Below, piece by piece: positions 7,160-15,263 of a stretch of 33,729 nucleotides of DNA. Both the position numbers and the translations under genes were made by a program. Within the stretch, counting starts at the first letter, position 1. The number at the start of each line of letters is the position of its first letter. Below the pieces are notes generated by a model. That model saw only the letters and a list, made by a program, of their open reading frames with translations. It did no database searches and had not been told where the DNA came from. Origin of the DNA: Acidimicrobiaceae bacterium (GTDB lineage Bacteria > Actinomycetota > Acidimicrobiia > Acidimicrobiales > Aldehydirespiratoraceae); the NCBI GenBank assembly GCA_002729125.1, contig PBTQ01000080.1, forward strand, positions 1 through 33,729, read 5' to 3'.

Positions 7160-8019
7160 GCGACATCCACGTCCTCGTGAGCCCGGAGGCGGGGCGAGGC
7201 TGCGCGGCAGGTACCGCGACCGAGGTGCTCGACCGACTCCGTTCGCTCGGCGGGCACGTCATTGATCTCTCCGGTGCCGATGCCGCCACCTCTGCGACGA
7301 ACGCCCGTGATGCCGTCGCCGCGGGTGCCGAGCGACTCGTCGTGCTCGGCGGTGACGGCATGGTCCACCTGGCCGTACAGGCCGTCGCCGGCACCGATGC
7401 GATCCTTGGCGTGGTGCCGCTCGGTACCGGCAATGATTTTGTCCGGGCGCTCCCGGGTATCCCTGAGGGTCCGCTCGAGGCCGCATCTGTTGCGCTCGGC
7501 GACCCGGACCCGATCGATGCGATTCGCGTCGGCGATCGCTGGGTCGCATCGGTCGCCACCGCCGGCTTCAGCGCAGATGTGAACGATCGAGCCAACCGGT
7601 TGCGTCGGCCGAAAGGACAGAGCCGCTACACCGTCGCCACCGTGCTCGAACTGCCTGGTCTCAAACGGCGGCCCACCACGATCACCGTCGATGGCACGGA
7701 ACACGCACACGACGCCGTGATGATCGCCGTCGCCAACACGGCCTGGTTTGGCGGCGGCATGCACATCTGCCCCAATGCCGACCCTGACGACGGCCTCCTC
7801 GACGTGACCGTCGTCGACGGGGTCGGCCGTATCGAGTTGCTCCGGTTCTTCAATCGGGTGTTCAAGGGCACCCATCTCGACCATCCGAAGGTGCACACCC
7901 ATCGTGGCCATCGGATCGAGATCACCGCCGAGGCCGCCGTCTGGGGCGACGGCGAGCCGATCACCACCGGCAACACCGTGCTCGAGGCCGTGCCCGCCGC
8001 GATCCGGATCGTCCGTTGA
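7156..8019 (+). CDS. Diacylglycerol kinase-like lipid kinase (DagK/YegS family)
   Basis: This 287-residue protein carries the DAGK catalytic signature VVLGGDGMV (62-70) and VVPLGTGNDFVRAL (86-99), followed by the C-terminal beta-sandwich motif DPDDGLLDVTVVDG. Family members phosphorylate diacylglycerol or related lipids with ATP in phospholipid recycling. The start is GTG 7156, overlapping the SDR stop. The last gene of the run, a broken sugar kinase, begins 28 nt after this stop. Confidence 0.87.
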   Translation: MSDIHVLVSPEAGRGCAAGTATEVLDRLRSLGGHVIDLSGADAATSATNARDAVAAGAERLVVLGGDGMVHLAVQAVAGTDAILGVVPLGTGNDFVRALPGIPEGPLEAASVALGDPDPIDAIRVGDRWVASVATAGFSADVNDRANRLRRPKGQSRYTVATVLELPGLKRRPTTITVDGTEHAHDAVMIAVANTAWFGGGMHICPNADPDDGLLDVTVVDGVGRIELLRFFNRVFKGTHLDHPKVHTHRGHRIEITAEAAVWGDGEPITTGNTVLEAVPAAIRIVR

Positions 8020-8047
8020 TCGCGAACGGACCTGCTGGGGCATCGGC

Positions 8048-8927
8048 ATGATCATCACGGCCGGAGAGGCTCTCGTCGATCTCGTCCCCCATGCGGTGCT
8101 CGGGGGCGGCCCGATGAATACGGCGGTCGCCTGCGCCGGACTCGGCGCACCGACGGCGTTTCTCGGGGCCGTCTCGACCGACGAGCACGGCGACGCCATC
8201 TGGGCTCACCTCGAGGCGTCCGGCGTCGATCTCCACCTCACCCAAAGACGCGACGAAGCGACCTGCCGGGCCGAGGTCATCGGCGATCCTTCAACGTTTC
8301 GCTTCCACGGCGACGGCACCGCCGACCGGCTCGTCGAGATACCCGATCCGGGCCTGCTGGAGGGTGGGCCGCACCCGCTGCACGGAGGCACGCTTGGGAT
8401 CTTTCGTGGGCCGGCCGCTTCGGTGCTCGCCGAAATTGCAGAGACGATCGACGGCATCGTGTCGCTTGATCCGAACGCTCGACCCTAAGTCATCGAACCG
8501 CTCAGTCGTCGGCAGTGGGATCCGTGGTTCGACCGGTGGGTTGCCGCCTGCTCACTGTTCCGGGGCTCCGACGACGACTTTGCCTGGATCTGGCCGGATC
8601 GTGATCCAGCCGACTGCGCGGGCGAATTTCTCGACCGGGCTGTTGCCGCTGTGCTGATGACCTCGAGTTCTTCGGTCACCACGATCACTGCTGAGGGCCC
8701 GGCGACCGTCGCTGTCGACCGTGTCCCGGTGGCCGACACCGTCGGCGCCGGCGACGCCTTCTGTGGCGGCGTCCTCACCCAACTCTGGGAGCGTGGCATC
8801 CACACGCCGGGCGCGCTGGCCACCGTTGCGCTCGCCGAGTGGCGCGACATTGTTGCGTTCGCCATCCGCATGAGGCGTCACGGTCCAGCGCGTCGGCGCC
8901 GACCCTCCTCACCGCGACGAGCTTTAA
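8048..8927 (+). pseudogene. PfkB-family sugar kinase, broken by an in-frame TAA and a +1 frameshift
   Basis: The N-terminal half (ATG 8048) has MIITAGEALVDLVP, the sugar-binding GGGPMNTA and VSLDPNARP, then hits TAA at 8486. The same frame continues with PfkB sequence, including the catalytic DTVGAGDAFCGG, until about 8873. There one extra base moves the reading into a new frame that ends in the usual PfkB tail VQRVGADPPHRDEL and stops at TAA 8925. Removing one base at 8873 and reading through 8486 restores a normal kinase of about 292 codons. Two independent lesions argue for a real pseudogene, although assembly errors cannot be excluded. Its restored stop overlaps the converging formylglycine enzyme stop by 2 nt. 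Confidence 0.82.
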
Positions 8928-9730
8928 CGATCCCAGGCGACGCGGAAGCCGAGGTTGCCCGTCGGTGTATCCGGCGTGTTCGAACTCCTGGCACCCACCC
9001 GGTAGCGATTGCAATACGAGTCGTGGCAGAGATAACTGCCGCCGCGCATCGCACGGGCTTCAGCCCGGTCGTCCCACCAGTCCGAGGTCCACTCCCAGAC
9101 GTTTCCGGCGAAGTCGAAAAGCCCGAACCCATTCGGCTCGTAGCTCCCGACCGGTGACGTACCCAACCAGCCGTCGTCGAGTGCATTCTCGGTGGGGAAC
9201 GTGCCCTGCCAGATGTTGCAGCGGTGTTCGCCACTGGGCGTCAACTCGTCGCCCCAGGCGTAACGGGCCTGGTCGAGGCCACCGCGTGCGGCCTTCTCCC
9301 ACTCGGCCTCGGTCGGAAGGCGACCCCCCACCCACTCGGCATAGGTCTGGGCCTCGAACCAGTTGACGTGCACCACGGGATGGTCATCCAGGCCGTCAAG
9401 GTCGGCGTGTGGACCGGTCGGATGGCGCCAGTCGGCCCCCTCGACCGCTCGCCACCACTCGGCTCCGGCAACACCACGGGTCGGGGGAAAATCATCGGGT
9501 AACAGGCCGGCGAAAACGAAGGTCCATCCGTCGGATTCGGCCAGGGTGACGAGGCCGGTGGCTTCAACGAATGCTGTGAATTCGGCGTTGGTGACGGGTG
9601 CCCCACCGATGGCGAATGCCGGCACGTCGACGCTGCGAACCGGGCCTTCCTGATCGGCCGGGAAGCGGTCGTCGGCGGTTCCCATCCGGAACGATCCCGC
9701 CAGGATGTCGACCACATCGGAAGCGGGCAC
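8924..9730 (-). CDS. Formylglycine-generating enzyme (SUMF1/FGE family)
   Basis: About 268 residues from GTG 9730. The FGE-sulfatase fold is clear: ILAGSFRMGTADDRFPADQ at the start, PVTNAEFTAFVEATG, GRLPTEAEWEKAARGG, NVWEWTSDWW, and RVGARSSNTPDTPTGNLGFR at the end. Cys235 and Cys240 in YLCHDSYCNRYR match the copper-binding active-site pair of human FGE (336 and 341), so it should convert Cys to formylglycine in sulfatases, not merely share the fold as EgtB-type proteins do. No sulfatase gene lies in the window. The start is uncertain: GTG 9715 is an alternative, and the frame is open to 9952 through low-complexity sequence and the 9739-9769 hairpin. Confidence 0.88.
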   Translation of the reverse strand: MPASDVVDILAGSFRMGTADDRFPADQEGPVRSVDVPAFAIGGAPVTNAEFTAFVEATGLVTLAESDGWTFVFAGLLPDDFPPTRGVAGAEWWRAVEGADWRHPTGPHADLDGLDDHPVVHVNWFEAQTYAEWVGGRLPTEAEWEKAARGGLDQARYAWGDELTPSGEHRCNIWQGTFPTENALDDGWLGTSPVGSYEPNGFGLFDFAGNVWEWTSDWWDDRAEARAMRGGSYLCHDSYCNRYRVGARSSNTPDTPTGNLGFRVAWDR

Positions 9731-9738
9731 GACCGCGA

Positions 9739-9769
9739 ACGAACCGTCCGTGGGGGACGGACGGTTCGT
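9739..9769. repeat. Perfect 13-bp inverted repeat between whiB and the FGE gene
   Basis: ACGAACCGTCCGT at 9739-9751 pairs perfectly with ACGGACGGTTCGT at 9757-9769 around a GGGGG loop (CCCCC on the minus strand). It lies 67 nt after the whiB stop and just before the FGE start on the minus strand. No U-tract follows on either strand, so it could be a U-less actinobacterial terminator for whiB, an attenuator, or an operator. Confidence 0.7.
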
Positions 9770-9836
9770 CGTGGGGGATTTTGACTCGCGCTGGGGCGAG
9801 CAACAGGGCGAGTTCACTCGCCCATCCTGGCTCGGG

Positions 9837-10178
9837 TCAGGAGGCCTGCGCCATTGCGGAACGGGCTCGCTCTTCGGCCACCCGCTTGCGACCGATGATC
9901 GGTGTGGTTGGAGGGAAGCCGGCGTCGGACCGTTCCGACTCAGACTCGCCACCCCAGAAGCCCAGTTCGCGGTTGGTGCGTGCGTAGGTCTGGCACATTT
10001 CTAGAGCTTCGCAGCCTTCGCAGATGGCCCTTGCCTTCGCCTCTCGGCGGACACGAGCTTCCGGTCGCTCTGCAAACGGAGCGAAGAACAGCTCGCTCTT
10101 GCCGGTGCATTTCGCCACCTCCATCCAGCCGGTGGGGCCGATGGGACCGGTGACCTCGGTTTCAATGATGTCGAGCAT
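9837..10178 (-). CDS. whiB: WhiB-family iron-sulfur transcriptional regulator
   Basis: The protein is 113 residues from ATG 10178. The four cluster-binding cysteines are Cys24, Cys53, Cys56 and Cys62 in the WhiB pattern C-x28-C-x2-C-x5-C. They are followed by the beta-turn GFWGG (73-77) and a basic C-terminal stretch (IIGRKRVAEERAR) that would contact DNA. WhiB proteins sense redox state or nitric oxide and act with the main sigma factor; which paralogue this is cannot be told. The open frame extends to 10247 but homology begins after 10178, where a GTGAG element lies just upstream. Its 5' region contains a cluster of AGCGCT-type elements. Confidence 0.9.
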   Translation of the reverse strand: MLDIIETEVTGPIGPTGWMEVAKCTGKSELFFAPFAERPEARVRREAKARAICEGCEALEMCQTYARTNRELGFWGGESESERSDAGFPPTTPIIGRKRVAEERARSAMAQAS

Positions 10179-10222
10179 GGGGGATCTCACTTCTCTGAGG
10201 ACCGCCACTCCGCCACCTAGCG

Positions 10223-10352
10223 AAGCGCTTGGTTCCTCGATAAGCACTACGGAGAACCTACGGAAAACCGATGCGCTGGTGAAGGGCTCGGCGATAATTG
10301 TTAGCGCTAACTAACATCTATTCGAGAGATAGTGCTACATATTCATAGCGCT
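10223..10352. promoter_or_regulatory. whiB upstream region with five AGCGCT-like elements
   Basis: The stretch 10179-10521 holds no gene I can support. It is more AT-rich than its surroundings and carries repeated six-base cores: AGCGCT at 10224, AGCACT at 10243, AGCGCT at 10303, AGTGCT at 10331 and AGCGCT at 10347. The central copy is a perfect 12-bp palindrome, GTTAGCGCTAAC (10300-10311), next to GATAAT at 10293. TTAGCGCTAA-type palindromes are typical LacI/GalR-family operators, which suggests a repressor site, but no such regulator is encoded nearby. Confidence 0.5.
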
Positions 10353-10521
10353 TGGACGGATAGTGAAAATCTGAACCACTCAGATGGAAACCGACCGGCG
10401 CCCTCCGGGCCACCCGTTGCGCGTGTCAGCAGACCTGCCAGATCACGACCGACCGTAGAAGATCGTCCTGGTCGTCTTTGCCGGGGTGGAACGATTCCGG
10501 CGCCGTGCGTTCGTGCAGCAA

Positions 10522-11043
10522 TCAGCGACCGGCTGCCTCCTGATCGGCAGCGGCCGGTTCGGGCTCGGCCCAGAACTCGTTGCGACAGGTGATCGCCGCC
10601 CAACCACCCGACCGCACCGCTCGAAGCACCTCCGAAAACGCTTTGGGTCCAACGTGGCAATGCGTGAAGACTCCGGTTGCGATCACTTCATCGACCCACC
10701 CGTCCTCAAGCGGGAGTTCGGTGAGCGATGCCTGCACCAGCCGCTCGCAGTGGGCCGTCTCGGCGGCAACAGCGAGCATTCCGGTCGACAGGTCGGCGCC
10801 AACGAGCGTGCCATCCCAACCGGTGGCGGCAAGTTCGACACCGACTCGGCCGGTGCCGCATCCGGCGTCGAGCACCGTCGACATCTTGCCGAGCGCAAGC
10901 GGCAGCTCTACCGCCTTCGCCGGGCCGATCCATTCCCACCCATCGTGGTCAGCGTCGCACTGGGTGGACCAGCGGTCATAGCGATCGGCTAGTTGCTGGT
11001 TGTCGCCCGAAGCGAAGACCCACTCAAGCTTGTCGTCGTTCAC
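10522..11043 (-). CDS. Class I SAM-dependent methyltransferase (Methyltransf_11-like)
   Basis: The protein is 173 residues, short for the class. Motif I is STVLDAGCGTGRVG (55-68), then LVGADLSTGMLAVA (motif II), LTELPLEDGWVDEVIATGVFTH (motif III) and EVLRAVRSGGWAAITCRNEFW. The N-terminus SGDNQQLADRYDRW resembles Williams-Beuren-type methyltransferases. The substrate is unknown. The start is GTG 11043, overlapping the CoA-transferase stop (GTGA), so the two are coupled. The C-terminus AEPEPAAADQEAAGR is low-complexity. Confidence 0.82.
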   Translation of the reverse strand: MNDDKLEWVFASGDNQQLADRYDRWSTQCDADHDGWEWIGPAKAVELPLALGKMSTVLDAGCGTGRVGVELAATGWDGTLVGADLSTGMLAVAAETAHCERLVQASLTELPLEDGWVDEVIATGVFTHCHVGPKAFSEVLRAVRSGGWAAITCRNEFWAEPEPAAADQEAAGR

Positions 11044-12242
11044 GAGGCGACAACGCCATCGTCGTGCAGCGACCCGATCTCAGCAGCACTGAGACCGAGT
11101 ACATCAGCGAGGATGGCCTCGGTGTGCTCCCCCAGGCGAGGTGCAGGGGTCGGCTCGACCGGGAGCTTGCCGTCGAACGCAACGGGCGACCCGGGCGTGA
11201 GATAGGTGCCGATATTCGGCTGGTCGACGTTTCGAAAAAGTTCGCTCTCGGTCGAGACCCGTGGGTCGTCGGCAACGAGTTCTTTAAACGTCTGGTACCG
11301 GCCCCAGCAGACCCCGAGATCGTCGAAGCGAGCGGCGACCTCATCGATGCCGTGAGCAGCGATCCACGGAGCGATGGCGGCGGTGATCGCCTCCCGGTGA
11401 GCAAAGCGTTCGCCCTCATCGCGGAAACTGACCCCGTGCTCGGCCTCGATCGCAGCGACGTCCTCCGTGGCGTTCGTTGCCTCGAGGAGACCCGACCATT
11501 GCTTCGAGGAGATGCCGACCGCATAGACGACGACGCCGTCGGCGGTGGTGAAGGTGGTGCCGTACGCACCGTAGAGATCGTTGCCGAACCGCTCTCGTTC
11601 CGTGCCGTTGATCTGGGCCTCGGCGACATGGCCGAGCGCGCTGACGGCGACGAAGGCGACGTCGGACAGCGCGAGTGACATCGATGACCCCTCTCCCGTC
11701 CGGGTTCGGTGGCGATCAGCGGCGAGCATGCCGAGGGCTGCGGTCTGACCGCAGATGAGATCCCATGCGGGCATCACGTGGTTGATCGGCTCGCGCTCAC
11801 CGACCGGTCCGGTCGCCGTCGGGTACCCCACCGCACAATTCACCGTGTAGTCGAGGGCGGTGGAGCCGTCTCGGTTGCCGGTGATAGCGAGCATCACCAG
11901 ATCCGGTCGCTGCGCCGACAGCGCCTCGTGAGACATCCACCCGCGGGCCGGAAAGTTGGTGAGGAAGTTGCCTGCGTCGGCAACGAGGCCCGAGAGCAGG
12001 TCCTTCGCCCGATCACTGCGGAGGTCGACAGCGATCGAGCGTTTCCCCTTGTTGAGGCCAGCCCAATAAATCGATTCGCCGGCGTCGGTCAGCGGCCAAC
12101 GCCGATAGTCGATCCCACCGCCGATGTGATCGAAACGGATGACATCAGCACCGAGCTGAGCGAGGGTCATGCCCCCGGATGGGGCGGCGACGAAGGCCGA
12201 CCCCTCGATCACACGGAAACCATCGAGTGGGGGTGTCTGCAC
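11040..12242 (-). CDS. CaiB/BaiF family (class III) CoA-transferase
   Basis: 400 residues from GTG 12242, the normal length. The start is set by a strong GGAGAGGA ribosome site 7 nt upstream, and VQTPPLDGFRVIEGSAFVAAP is the usual N-terminus. Next come LAQLGADVIRFDHIGGG, YWAGLNKGKRSIAVDL and the active-site region HVMPAWDLICGQTAALGMLAA with Asp161 at the position that forms the acyl anhydride. DVLGLSAAEIGSLHDDGVV closes the protein as in family members. It moves CoA between carboxylic acids; substrates are unknown. Upstream by 95 nt is an aldehyde dehydrogenase and downstream a coupled methyltransferase. Aldehyde to acid to acyl-CoA is a plausible path, but this is inferred. Confidence 0.88.
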   Translation of the reverse strand: MQTPPLDGFRVIEGSAFVAAPSGGMTLAQLGADVIRFDHIGGGIDYRRWPLTDAGESIYWAGLNKGKRSIAVDLRSDRAKDLLSGLVADAGNFLTNFPARGWMSHEALSAQRPDLVMLAITGNRDGSTALDYTVNCAVGYPTATGPVGEREPINHVMPAWDLICGQTAALGMLAADRHRTRTGEGSSMSLALSDVAFVAVSALGHVAEAQINGTERERFGNDLYGAYGTTFTTADGVVVYAVGISSKQWSGLLEATNATEDVAAIEAEHGVSFRDEGERFAHREAITAAIAPWIAAHGIDEVAARFDDLGVCWGRYQTFKELVADDPRVSTESELFRNVDQPNIGTYLTPGSPVAFDGKLPVEPTPAPRLGEHTEAILADVLGLSAAEIGSLHDDGVVAS

Positions 12243-12337
12243 GGACTGATCCTCTCCCACCGCGCCACCGCGGTTCAAGATCCTGCACCCGCCAACCGCT
12301 CGCGCTGTGGCGGCCGGGTCGCTACCGGCAGGGGCGG

Positions 12338-13804
12338 TCAGCCGATCCAGTTGATCGACTGGATCTCGCTGTAGGCCTCGATCCCCCATTTGCCGCGGTC
12401 GCGACCGACACCCGACATCTTGAAGCCACCGAACGGGGCCTCCATGTGGGGCTGGATGACGTTGAGGCCGACGTTGCCCGACTCGAGTTGCTGACCGATC
12501 CCGTACGCACGGTTCGTGTCGCCGCAGAAGACGTAGCTGTACAGGCCGTAGTCGGAGTCGTTGGCGAGGGCGACAGCGTGATCGTCGTCCTCGTAGGGCA
12601 TCACCACGATCACGGGGCCGAACGCCTCCTCCCGCACCACATGCATGTCGGGGGTGCAGTCGGCGAGCAGTGTGGGGGCGATGTAGTAACCGTCGAGTTC
12701 AGGACGTTCGCCGCCAACGACGAGAGTGGCGCCAGCATCGGTGCCGCTCTTGATGAACGTCTCGACGCGATCACGGTGAAGTTCGGTGATGACCGGCCCG
12801 ACGATCGTGCCGTCGGCGTTGGGATCGCCAACCGACATAAACCCGGCGAACGTTTTGAGGGTCTCAACCAGCTGGTCGTAGATGTCCTTGTGGGCGATCA
12901 CGCGGGTCGGTGCCGTGCAGATCTGGCCGCTGTGGAAGCCCCACACGGTGGCAATCGCCTGAGCGGCGACGCCGATGTCGGCATCCTCGGTGACGATCGC
13001 AGCACCCTTGCCACCGAGTTCCATGAGAAGCCGCTTCATGGTCTTGCCGCCGTTCTCCATGATCTTGGCGCCGACACCAGTGGAGCCGGTGAACGAGATC
13101 ATGTCGACATTGCTGGTGTCAACGAGCGCCGCCGGGACCTCCGGGCCGGCGCCGTTCACGATGTTGACCACACCGGGCGGGAAGCCAGCGGCGTCGATCG
13201 CCTCACCAAGCAGGAAGATGCCGAGCGGATCCTGCGGCGCCGGCTTGATGACGGTGGTACAGCCAGCGGCGAGCGCCGGCGCAATCTTGCCGGCCACGTT
13301 GGTGACCGGGAAGTTGTAGGGAGTGATGCAGGCGACGACACCAACCGGCTGGTGCTTCACCCGGGCCGACATGAGTCCGGCCGGGCCCAGCGGCCCCTTT
13401 GCGACAGGGACGGGAGCGAGGCTTTCGTCGAGATCGATTGGGTTCGAGTAGTAGCGGAAGCGGTCGACCGCGGGACCACCGACTTGCAGCGTCTCGGTGA
13501 TCTTCTTGAGCGCACCCGTCTCGGCCTGCACCGTGGGCACCCAATCCGCCGAACGTTTCGCAACCTCGTCGGCGAGACGCCCGATTGCGGCGCACCGCTC
13601 CGCGGGCGACGTGTTCTTCCAGGCGGTGGACGCCGCTTTGGCTGCCGCTGCAGCGTCCTCGGCCTGCTGAACACTCGCCTCCGGTGCGCCACCGACGACC
13701 TTCGTGGTGGCTGGATCGATGACGTCGTACGTGCCGGCGGCAGGGTCGACCCATTCACCGTTGATCAGGAGCTGCCAGTTCTTGTCGACGTCGATCGCAC
13801 TCAT
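12338..13804 (-). CDS. NAD(P)-dependent aldehyde dehydrogenase
   Basis: The protein is 488 residues. The catalytic set is complete: Asn164 (TPYNFP), Glu262 (MELGGKG) and Cys296 (GQICTAPT). The cofactor region SFTGSTGVGAKI (237-248) and the C-terminal PFGGFKMSGVGRDRG are canonical. It oxidises an aldehyde to the acid with NAD(P)+. The ATG at 13804 follows a TATCGT -10 element by 8 nt, so the transcript is probably leaderless. It is first of a likely three-gene unit with the CoA-transferase and methyltransferase. It diverges from the thiolase at 13922. Confidence 0.92.
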   Translation of the reverse strand: MSAIDVDKNWQLLINGEWVDPAAGTYDVIDPATTKVVGGAPEASVQQAEDAAAAAKAASTAWKNTSPAERCAAIGRLADEVAKRSADWVPTVQAETGALKKITETLQVGGPAVDRFRYYSNPIDLDESLAPVPVAKGPLGPAGLMSARVKHQPVGVVACITPYNFPVTNVAGKIAPALAAGCTTVIKPAPQDPLGIFLLGEAIDAAGFPPGVVNIVNGAGPEVPAALVDTSNVDMISFTGSTGVGAKIMENGGKTMKRLLMELGGKGAAIVTEDADIGVAAQAIATVWGFHSGQICTAPTRVIAHKDIYDQLVETLKTFAGFMSVGDPNADGTIVGPVITELHRDRVETFIKSGTDAGATLVVGGERPELDGYYIAPTLLADCTPDMHVVREEAFGPVIVVMPYEDDDHAVALANDSDYGLYSYVFCGDTNRAYGIGQQLESGNVGLNVIQPHMEAPFGGFKMSGVGRDRGKWGIEAYSEIQSINWIG

Positions 13805-13812
13805 GGGTGCAG

Positions 13813-13818
13813 ACGATA
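13813..13818 (-). promoter_or_regulatory. Probable -10 element of the aldehyde dehydrogenase gene
   Basis: On the minus strand TATCGT matches TANNNT and is separated from ATG 13804 by 8 nt with no ribosome site between. Confidence 0.45.
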
Positions 13819-13921
13819 CGTCAGGTCGTCGGCACCGCCGAATCCTTCTCCGAACCAAGGGCTAACGCGCCACCCTCGTCAGTTGTTAACGTTGACTCAC
13901 AAGATCCCCTGAGGAGGAGCC

Positions 13922-15121
13922 ATGGCAGACGCCGTCATCGTGTCCACGTCCCGTACCCCGATCGGTCGGGCCAACAAGGGCTCGCTGGTCGACGCCCGTC
14001 CCGACGACATGTCGGCCCACACCCTGAGCGACGTGCTCAGCAAGGTCGACATGGATCCCAACGAGGTCGAAGACGTCATCTGGGGCATCGGTCAGCCCGG
14101 CGGTGAGGGCGGCTACAACATCGCCCGCGTGATCTCCGCCCAGCAGGGTCTCGACCTTCCTGGCGTCACCGTCAACCGCTACTGCTCATCGTCGCTGCAG
14201 ACCATCCGGATGGCCGCCCACGCGATCATGGCCGGTGAAGGCGACTGCTTCGTCGCCGGTGGTGTCGAAACCGTCAGCCGCTACATGCACGGCGCTGCCG
14301 ACACCGGCCCGCACAACGAGATCTTCGCCGACGCCGAGACCCGCACCAAGGAGCGTTCCGCCGGCGGAACCGACGGGTGGCAGCCGCCCGCCGGCGTGCC
14401 CGACATCTACATCGCGATGGGCCAGACCGCCGAGAACGTCGTGCAGCACACCGGCATCAGCCGTGAACGCCAAGACGAGTGGGGCGTTTCGTCGCAGAAT
14501 CGCGCCGAGGCTGCCCTCGCTCGCGGGTTCTTCGAGCGTGAAATCACCCCGTATACCCTTCCCAACGGCACCGTGGTGTCGCAGGACGACGGCATCCGCC
14601 CCGGCACCACGCTCGAGAAGGTCTCGACCCTCGCCCCGGTGTTCCGTCCCGACGGCACCGTCACTGCGGGCAACGCCTGCCCACTCAATGATGGTGCCGC
14701 CGCCGTGCTTGTGATGAGCGCCGACAAGGCCAAGGCGATGGGTCTCGACCCGATCGCTCGCATCGTGTCCAGCGGCGTCTCGGCCCTCAACCCCGAGATC
14801 ATGGGTCTCGGCCCGATCGATGCCTGCAAGCAGGCGATGGCCCGCGCCGGCATGAGCATCGGCGACATCGATCACGTCGAGATCAACGAGGCCTTCGCCG
14901 TCCAGGTCCTCGGCTCGGCCGACGAACTCGGCATCGACCTCGACGAGCTCAACCCCAACGGCGGTGCGATTGCCCTCGGTCACCCCTTCGGCATGACCGG
15001 TGCCCGCATCATGACCACCCTGCTCAACGGCATGGAGGATTCCGGCGCCACCATCGGCATGGAGTCGATGTGCGTCGGTGGCGGCCAGGGCATGGCGATG
15101 ATCGTCGAGCGCCTCAACTAA
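13922..15121 (+). CDS. fadA: Acetyl-CoA C-acyltransferase (thiolase)
   Basis: The protein is 399 residues. It has the acylated Cys88 (NRYCSSSLQT), NEAFAVQ in the active-site loop, His354 (IALGHPFGMTG) and the second catalytic Cys384 (MCVGGGQG). It cleaves 3-ketoacyl-CoA or condenses acyl-CoAs. A strong GAGGAGG ribosome site lies directly before the ATG, unlike the leaderless neighbours. It is transcribed alone, divergent from the aldehyde dehydrogenase, and ends in a strong terminator. The fadA symbol denotes the family; a specific substrate such as a steroid side chain cannot be deduced. Confidence 0.92.
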   Translation: MADAVIVSTSRTPIGRANKGSLVDARPDDMSAHTLSDVLSKVDMDPNEVEDVIWGIGQPGGEGGYNIARVISAQQGLDLPGVTVNRYCSSSLQTIRMAAHAIMAGEGDCFVAGGVETVSRYMHGAADTGPHNEIFADAETRTKERSAGGTDGWQPPAGVPDIYIAMGQTAENVVQHTGISRERQDEWGVSSQNRAEAALARGFFEREITPYTLPNGTVVSQDDGIRPGTTLEKVSTLAPVFRPDGTVTAGNACPLNDGAAAVLVMSADKAKAMGLDPIARIVSSGVSALNPEIMGLGPIDACKQAMARAGMSIGDIDHVEINEAFAVQVLGSADELGIDLDELNPNGGAIALGHPFGMTGARIMTTLLNGMEDSGATIGMESMCVGGGQGMAMIVERLN

Positions 15122-15150
15122 TCGACGCGCTTCCGATCACCTGTTTCCGG

Positions 15151-15184
15151 AAACGGCTCGGGCTTCGGCCCGGGCCGTTTTGCG
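15151..15184 (+). terminator. Rho-independent terminator after the thiolase gene
   Basis: AACGGCTCGGGC (15152-15163) pairs with GCCCGGGCCGTT (15168-15179) with one G-U wobble around a stable TTCG tetraloop. A further A-T pair closes the base, and the 3' side runs into TTTTGCGTT. This is the clearest intrinsic terminator in the window. It may also serve the converging VOC gene. Confidence 0.85.
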
Positions 15185-15263
15185 TTGCAGCTCTGTTTGA
15201 CCTGTGAGCCGGTGCACGCTGAGACCGCACGCGGTCGGGTCGAGACGGCCGATTGGCGGAATG

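Noticed and set aside
8486-8488. Recoding of TAA in the PfkB gene
   Set aside because: TAA is not a known bacterial recoding signal for selenocysteine or pyrrolysine, and the gene carries a second lesion, so decay is simpler.
10179-10247. Longer N-terminus for WhiB
   Set aside because: The extra residues are not WhiB-like and cover part of the regulatory region. ATG 10178 has a plausible ribosome site.
12179-13912. Long open frame antisense to the aldehyde dehydrogenase
   Set aside because: The composition is Asp/Arg/Gly/Val-rich shadow sequence, and the opposite strand has all catalytic residues of a real enzyme.
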